Made by a program: the position numbers and the translations under genes
In this document: positions 61,455 through 64,000 of the stretch, in pieces
Position numbering within the stretch: position 1 is the first letter of the stretch
Layout: each line of letters starts with the position of its first letter
The notes under the pieces: generated by a model
What the model was told of the DNA's origin: nothing
Database searches by the model: none
The model's input: only the letters and a program-made list of their open reading frames with translations
From: CBDFGN01 sp965247065
Lineage (GTDB): Bacteria > Bacteroidota > Bacteroidia > Cytophagales > Cyclobacteriaceae
Direction of reading: 5' to 3'
DNA length: 64,000 nucleotides
Assembly (NCBI GenBank): GCA_965247065.1
Contig: CBDFGN010000006.1
Location: 4,340,001-4,404,000, forward strand

Positions 61455-61479
61455 AAAAAGGGAGCCTAGCTCCCTTTTT
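61455..61479. terminator. Bidirectional rho-independent terminator
   Basis: AAAAAGGGAGC (61455-61465) pairs perfectly with GCTCCCTTTTT (61469-61479) around CTA. It lies 42 bases after the receiver-like gene and works on either strand by shape. Confidence 0.92.
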
Positions 61480-61785
61480 CAAAACAATTAAAACCTATTA
61501 AACATTAATACCCAAGCAATATGTACGATCATATCGACGGGCACCCGTTTGAAACCAATTTGTATACCAAAATTATAAGTGATTGATTATCAATAGTTTA
61601 AAATTTTGGTGATTTTCGAGGATGAGCCTTTTAGACCGGTTGCGGACAAAAGAATGAGCGGATCTGGACATGTAACTTTTATTTACGTATTTCGTAGCAG
61701 CGGTTTTTACACCCCGTTATTAGTACGTTAGCGGGCATCTTAACCTCGGTTTAACTGATGCATACTTATCAGTTCCTGCATCCAA
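61480..61785 (+). promoter_or_regulatory. Upstream region of hemH with an inverted repeat
   Basis: About 300 bases without a gene. ACCAAAATT (61566-61574) pairs with AATTTTGGT (61602-61610), with an inner ATTG/CAAT pair, to give a long A/T-rich hairpin. AACCTCGGTTTAAC near 61740-61755 is a small palindrome closer to the gene. No clear TAnnTTTG motif was found. Either could be a regulator site; nothing is proven. Confidence 0.35.
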
Positions 61786-62814
61786 ATGAAGATGACGACA
61801 GGAGTTTTACTAGTGAATTTGGGTACTCCGGATAGTCCATCTACCGGCGATGTCCGTAAGTATCTGCGTGAATTCCTGATGGATGGCCGGGTTATCGACA
61901 TATCCTACTGGTCCCGATGGTTGTTGGTGAATCTGATCATCGCTCCTTTTCGTGCTCCTAAGTCAGCCAGAATTTATCGTAATCTGTGGGAAGAGCGTGG
62001 ATCCCCACTACTTTTTAACGGCCAAGACGTAGTAGTCCTACTTCAGGAGAAACTAGGATCCAACTATATTGTTAAGCTAGGCATGAGGTACCAATCTCCC
62101 GCTATAAACCTTGGACTGGAGGAATTGAGAATGGCCAAGGTAAACGAGATTATCGTTGTCCCGATGTTCCCCCAATACGCCTCAGCATCCACCGGTTCAG
62201 TGATTGAGCGGATAATGGAATTGATTAAAACGTGGCAGGCGATTCCGAAAATTCGTTTTGTGACCAAGTTCTTTGATCAGGATCTCTTCATCAGGGCATT
62301 TGCGTTGAATGGGAAAAAGTATCTCGAAAATGAGCAATATGATCACATATTATTCAGCTTTCACGGGATTCCCGAGCGTCAGATCCTAAAGGCTTCGCAC
62401 TCAAACTACTGTCAGTTAAGCGACGCATGTTGCGCTTCCTATAACAAAAACAATCAATTTTGCTATCGTGCCCAGTGTTTTGAAACTGCGCGATTGCTGG
62501 GTTCCGAGCTTCAAATTCAGCCTAGAAACTGCACGGTTGCATTCCAATCCAGACTGGGGAAGAGTCCCTGGATCAAACCCTATTCGGATGAGGTAATCGC
62601 TGAATGGCCTAAAAAGGGAATAAAAAGGGTATTGGTATTTTCACCCTCATTTATTGCGGATTGCTTGGAAACTATCATGGAGGCAGGCGGGGAATTCAAG
62701 GAAATATTTGAGAAAGCCGGAGGTAAGGAATGGCAGTTGGTAGAGAGCCTGAATACCTCTCCTCTGTGGATAGAGAGCTTGGAGAAAATGGTCCAGGACC
62801 GGTCTGACCATTAG
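61786..62814 (+). CDS. hemH: Ferrochelatase
   Basis: A 342-residue enzyme that inserts Fe2+ into protoporphyrin IX (or coproporphyrin III), the late step of heme synthesis. It opens GVLLVNLGTPDSPSTGDVRKYLREFL and has PMFPQYASASTGSVIER, the catalytic His in ILFSFHGIPERQI, FQSRLGKSPWIKPY and VFSPSFIADCLETIMEAGGEFKE with the late Glu set. Length is normal. Heme made here could serve the b5 protein at 24929. Single gene after a 300-base upstream region. Confidence 0.97.
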   Translation: MKMTTGVLLVNLGTPDSPSTGDVRKYLREFLMDGRVIDISYWSRWLLVNLIIAPFRAPKSARIYRNLWEERGSPLLFNGQDVVVLLQEKLGSNYIVKLGMRYQSPAINLGLEELRMAKVNEIIVVPMFPQYASASTGSVIERIMELIKTWQAIPKIRFVTKFFDQDLFIRAFALNGKKYLENEQYDHILFSFHGIPERQILKASHSNYCQLSDACCASYNKNNQFCYRAQCFETARLLGSELQIQPRNCTVAFQSRLGKSPWIKPYSDEVIAEWPKKGIKRVLVFSPSFIADCLETIMEAGGEFKEIFEKAGGKEWQLVESLNTSPLWIESLEKMVQDRSDH

Positions 62815-62833
62815 GAACCATACCTTTTCACCA

Positions 62834-64000
62834 CTAGTCCCCGCTTGACGAACTACCTACCCCTGGATTGGCCATGTAATCCAAAGTAAGGTTTACCATG
62901 GTCCGCACCCCAAGTTTCAGTCCACTATCGTCAATAAAAAAATCAGGGGTATGATGAGGAGCCGCATCCTCTGGGTTAACCCCTTTGGGCATTCCTCCCA
63001 GTCTGAAGAACAAGCCGGGCGCTTTTTGAGAGTAATATGAAAAATCTTCGGCGCCCATCGTTGCATTAAGCAACTGTACATTCTCAGCTCCAGCGGATTC
63101 CTGCAGGGTCGGTAACATTTTGTCAGTAAGGTTTAGATCATTAAAGGTGACCGGATACCCCTTAGTGATTTCAACCTCAGCGATGGCCCCAGCGCTTTCG
63201 GCAATATTGATGGCAACCTGCTTTATTTTTTGGTGGAGCTTTTCCTGCATCTCAGCATCCAGGGATCGAATAGTGCCAATCATTTCTACCCTTTCCGGTA
63301 TGATGTTATTTCGAACACCCCCGTTTATTTTACCGATAGTGACCACTACGGCTTCATTGGTAATGTCCATTTGTCGGCTAACAATTGTTTGGAGGCCGGT
63401 GATTATTTGAGCCGAGACAACAATAGGATCGATCCCTTCCCAGGGCGATGCTCCATGCGTTTGGCCGCCGATTACATTGATCCTTAAAAAATCGGCTCCG
63501 GCCATCATGCCGCCCGGCTTATAACCGATTGTTCCCACTTCTAATTTGGATTGAATATGCAATCCGAAAACAACGTCCACCTTAGGATCTTCCATTACAC
63601 CCTCTTCTACCATCATTTCGGCACCGCCTCCTTCGTCGGAGGGAGCTCCTTCTTCTGCGGGTTGAAAGATGAATTTTACCGTCCCCTGCAGATCTTTTTT
63701 GATTTCAGTAAGAATTGTCGCGACACCCATCAAAATAGCGACATGAGTATCATGACCGCAGGCATGCATGATTCCTACTTCCTGATCCAGGTAAGTTGTC
63801 CTTTCTTTGGATGCGAAGGGAATATCTACTCTTTCAGTAACCGGCAAGCCATCCATATCGGCCCGCAGGGCCACTACTGGCCCGGGTTTTCCGCCTTTCA
63901 AGATTCCGACTACGCCAGTATAAGCCATCTCCGTTTGGACTTCCATTCCAAGCGTCCTCAAATGGTCAGCCACCATCTTCGCAGTTTTGAATTCGCGGTT
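62834..64000 (-). CDS. M20-family amidohydrolase (5' end outside the window)
   Basis: A metal-dependent aminoacylase-type hydrolase; 388 codons are visible and the frame runs through the window edge (NREFKTAKMVADHLR), so the ATG at 63976 is internal. Metal ligands are in MHACGHDTHVAILMG, FQPAEEGAPSDEGGGAEMM and GLHIQSK, and in GAEDFSYYSQKAPG; the dimerisation lid lies between. It removes acyl groups from amino acids or similar amides. The end is 19 bases from the hemH stop, convergent. Confidence 0.93.
   Translation of the reverse strand, partial: NREFKTAKMVADHLRTLGMEVQTEMAYTGVVGILKGGKPGPVVALRADMDGLPVTERVDIPFASKERTTYLDQEVGIMHACGHDTHVAILMGVATILTEIKKDLQGTVKFIFQPAEEGAPSDEGGGAEMMVEEGVMEDPKVDVVFGLHIQSKLEVGTIGYKPGGMMAGADFLRINVIGGQTHGASPWEGIDPIVVSAQIITGLQTIVSRQMDITNEAVVVTIGKINGGVRNNIIPERVEMIGTIRSLDAEMQEKLHQKIKQVAINIAESAGAIAEVEITKGYPVTFNDLNLTDKMLPTLQESAGAENVQLLNATMGAEDFSYYSQKAPGLFFRLGGMPKGVNPEDAAPHHTPDFFIDDSGLKLGVRTMVNLTLDYMANPGVGSSSSGD

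Overview
The window is a chromosomal piece of a Bacteroidota bacterium, most likely of the Cytophagales type. Supporting this are -7 promoter motifs of the TAnnTTTG form, few Shine-Dalgarno sites, a large exported protein with lamin-tail domains and a CHU/T9SS-like C-terminal sorting domain, DUF4834, DUF4389 and DUF3857 proteins, NqrF, and zinc-ligand-less forms of AccD and a DksA-like protein. Most genes are single-copy housekeeping genes in short operons on both strands.

Layout. 1-3.5 kb: tRNA-Phe, an RluB-type pseudouridine synthase, an IS110-family element with a candidate bridge RNA in its left end, then a dksA-like/scpB pair joined by a palindrome over the scpB start. 3.9-8 kb: one giant exported protein. 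8-15.7 kb: a membrane protein, a cupin, an aldolase/dehydrogenase fusion, asd, and carB lacking its allosteric domain. 16-25 kb: a Nudix hydrolase, class I fructose-bisphosphate aldolase with accD, nqrF without other nqr genes, an arginase-fold protein without metal ligands, a class IV aminotransferase, a DUF922 protein and an M19 dipeptidase. 25.4-27.4 kb: a group II intron just after a terminator-like hairpin. 27.5-33.4 kb: a membrane/M48 protease operon, a double-frameshifted membrane gene with its regulator, and cell-wall sugar recycling (GlcNAc kinase, murQ). 33-37 kb: der, era and an SDR. 37-58 kb: two identical IS982-family copies in direct orientation bracket DUF3857 transglutaminase-like paralogues, an ECF sigma/anti-sigma pair, a K+ channel, HtrA, a Na+/H+ antiporter, DoxX proteins and a signalling locus. 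58-64 kb: an amidohydrolase, an FAD oxidoreductase, a pseudo-receiver, hemH and an M20 peptidase cut by the window end.

The most interesting locus is 50.8-56.2 kb. A two-headed SiaB-type kinase and a SiaC-type (DUF1987) substrate face a membrane PP2C/SpoIIE phosphatase that is preceded on its own strand by a class III nucleotide cyclase with TPRs. This looks like a Sia partner-switching module, with a class III cyclase next to it instead of the SiaD diguanylate cyclase of Pseudomonas. The phosphatase gene has an in-frame amber codon directly after its signal peptide.

A second theme is gene damage. There are four apparent one-base indels at or near short homopolymers (a membrane gene with two, the sigma factor, a DoxX gene) and three in-frame stops (phosphatase, and two in a dipeptidase E gene). 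Either the assembly has residual errors or the lineage is losing genes; raw reads would decide. All functions are read from sequence motifs and memory of the families; no database search was run.
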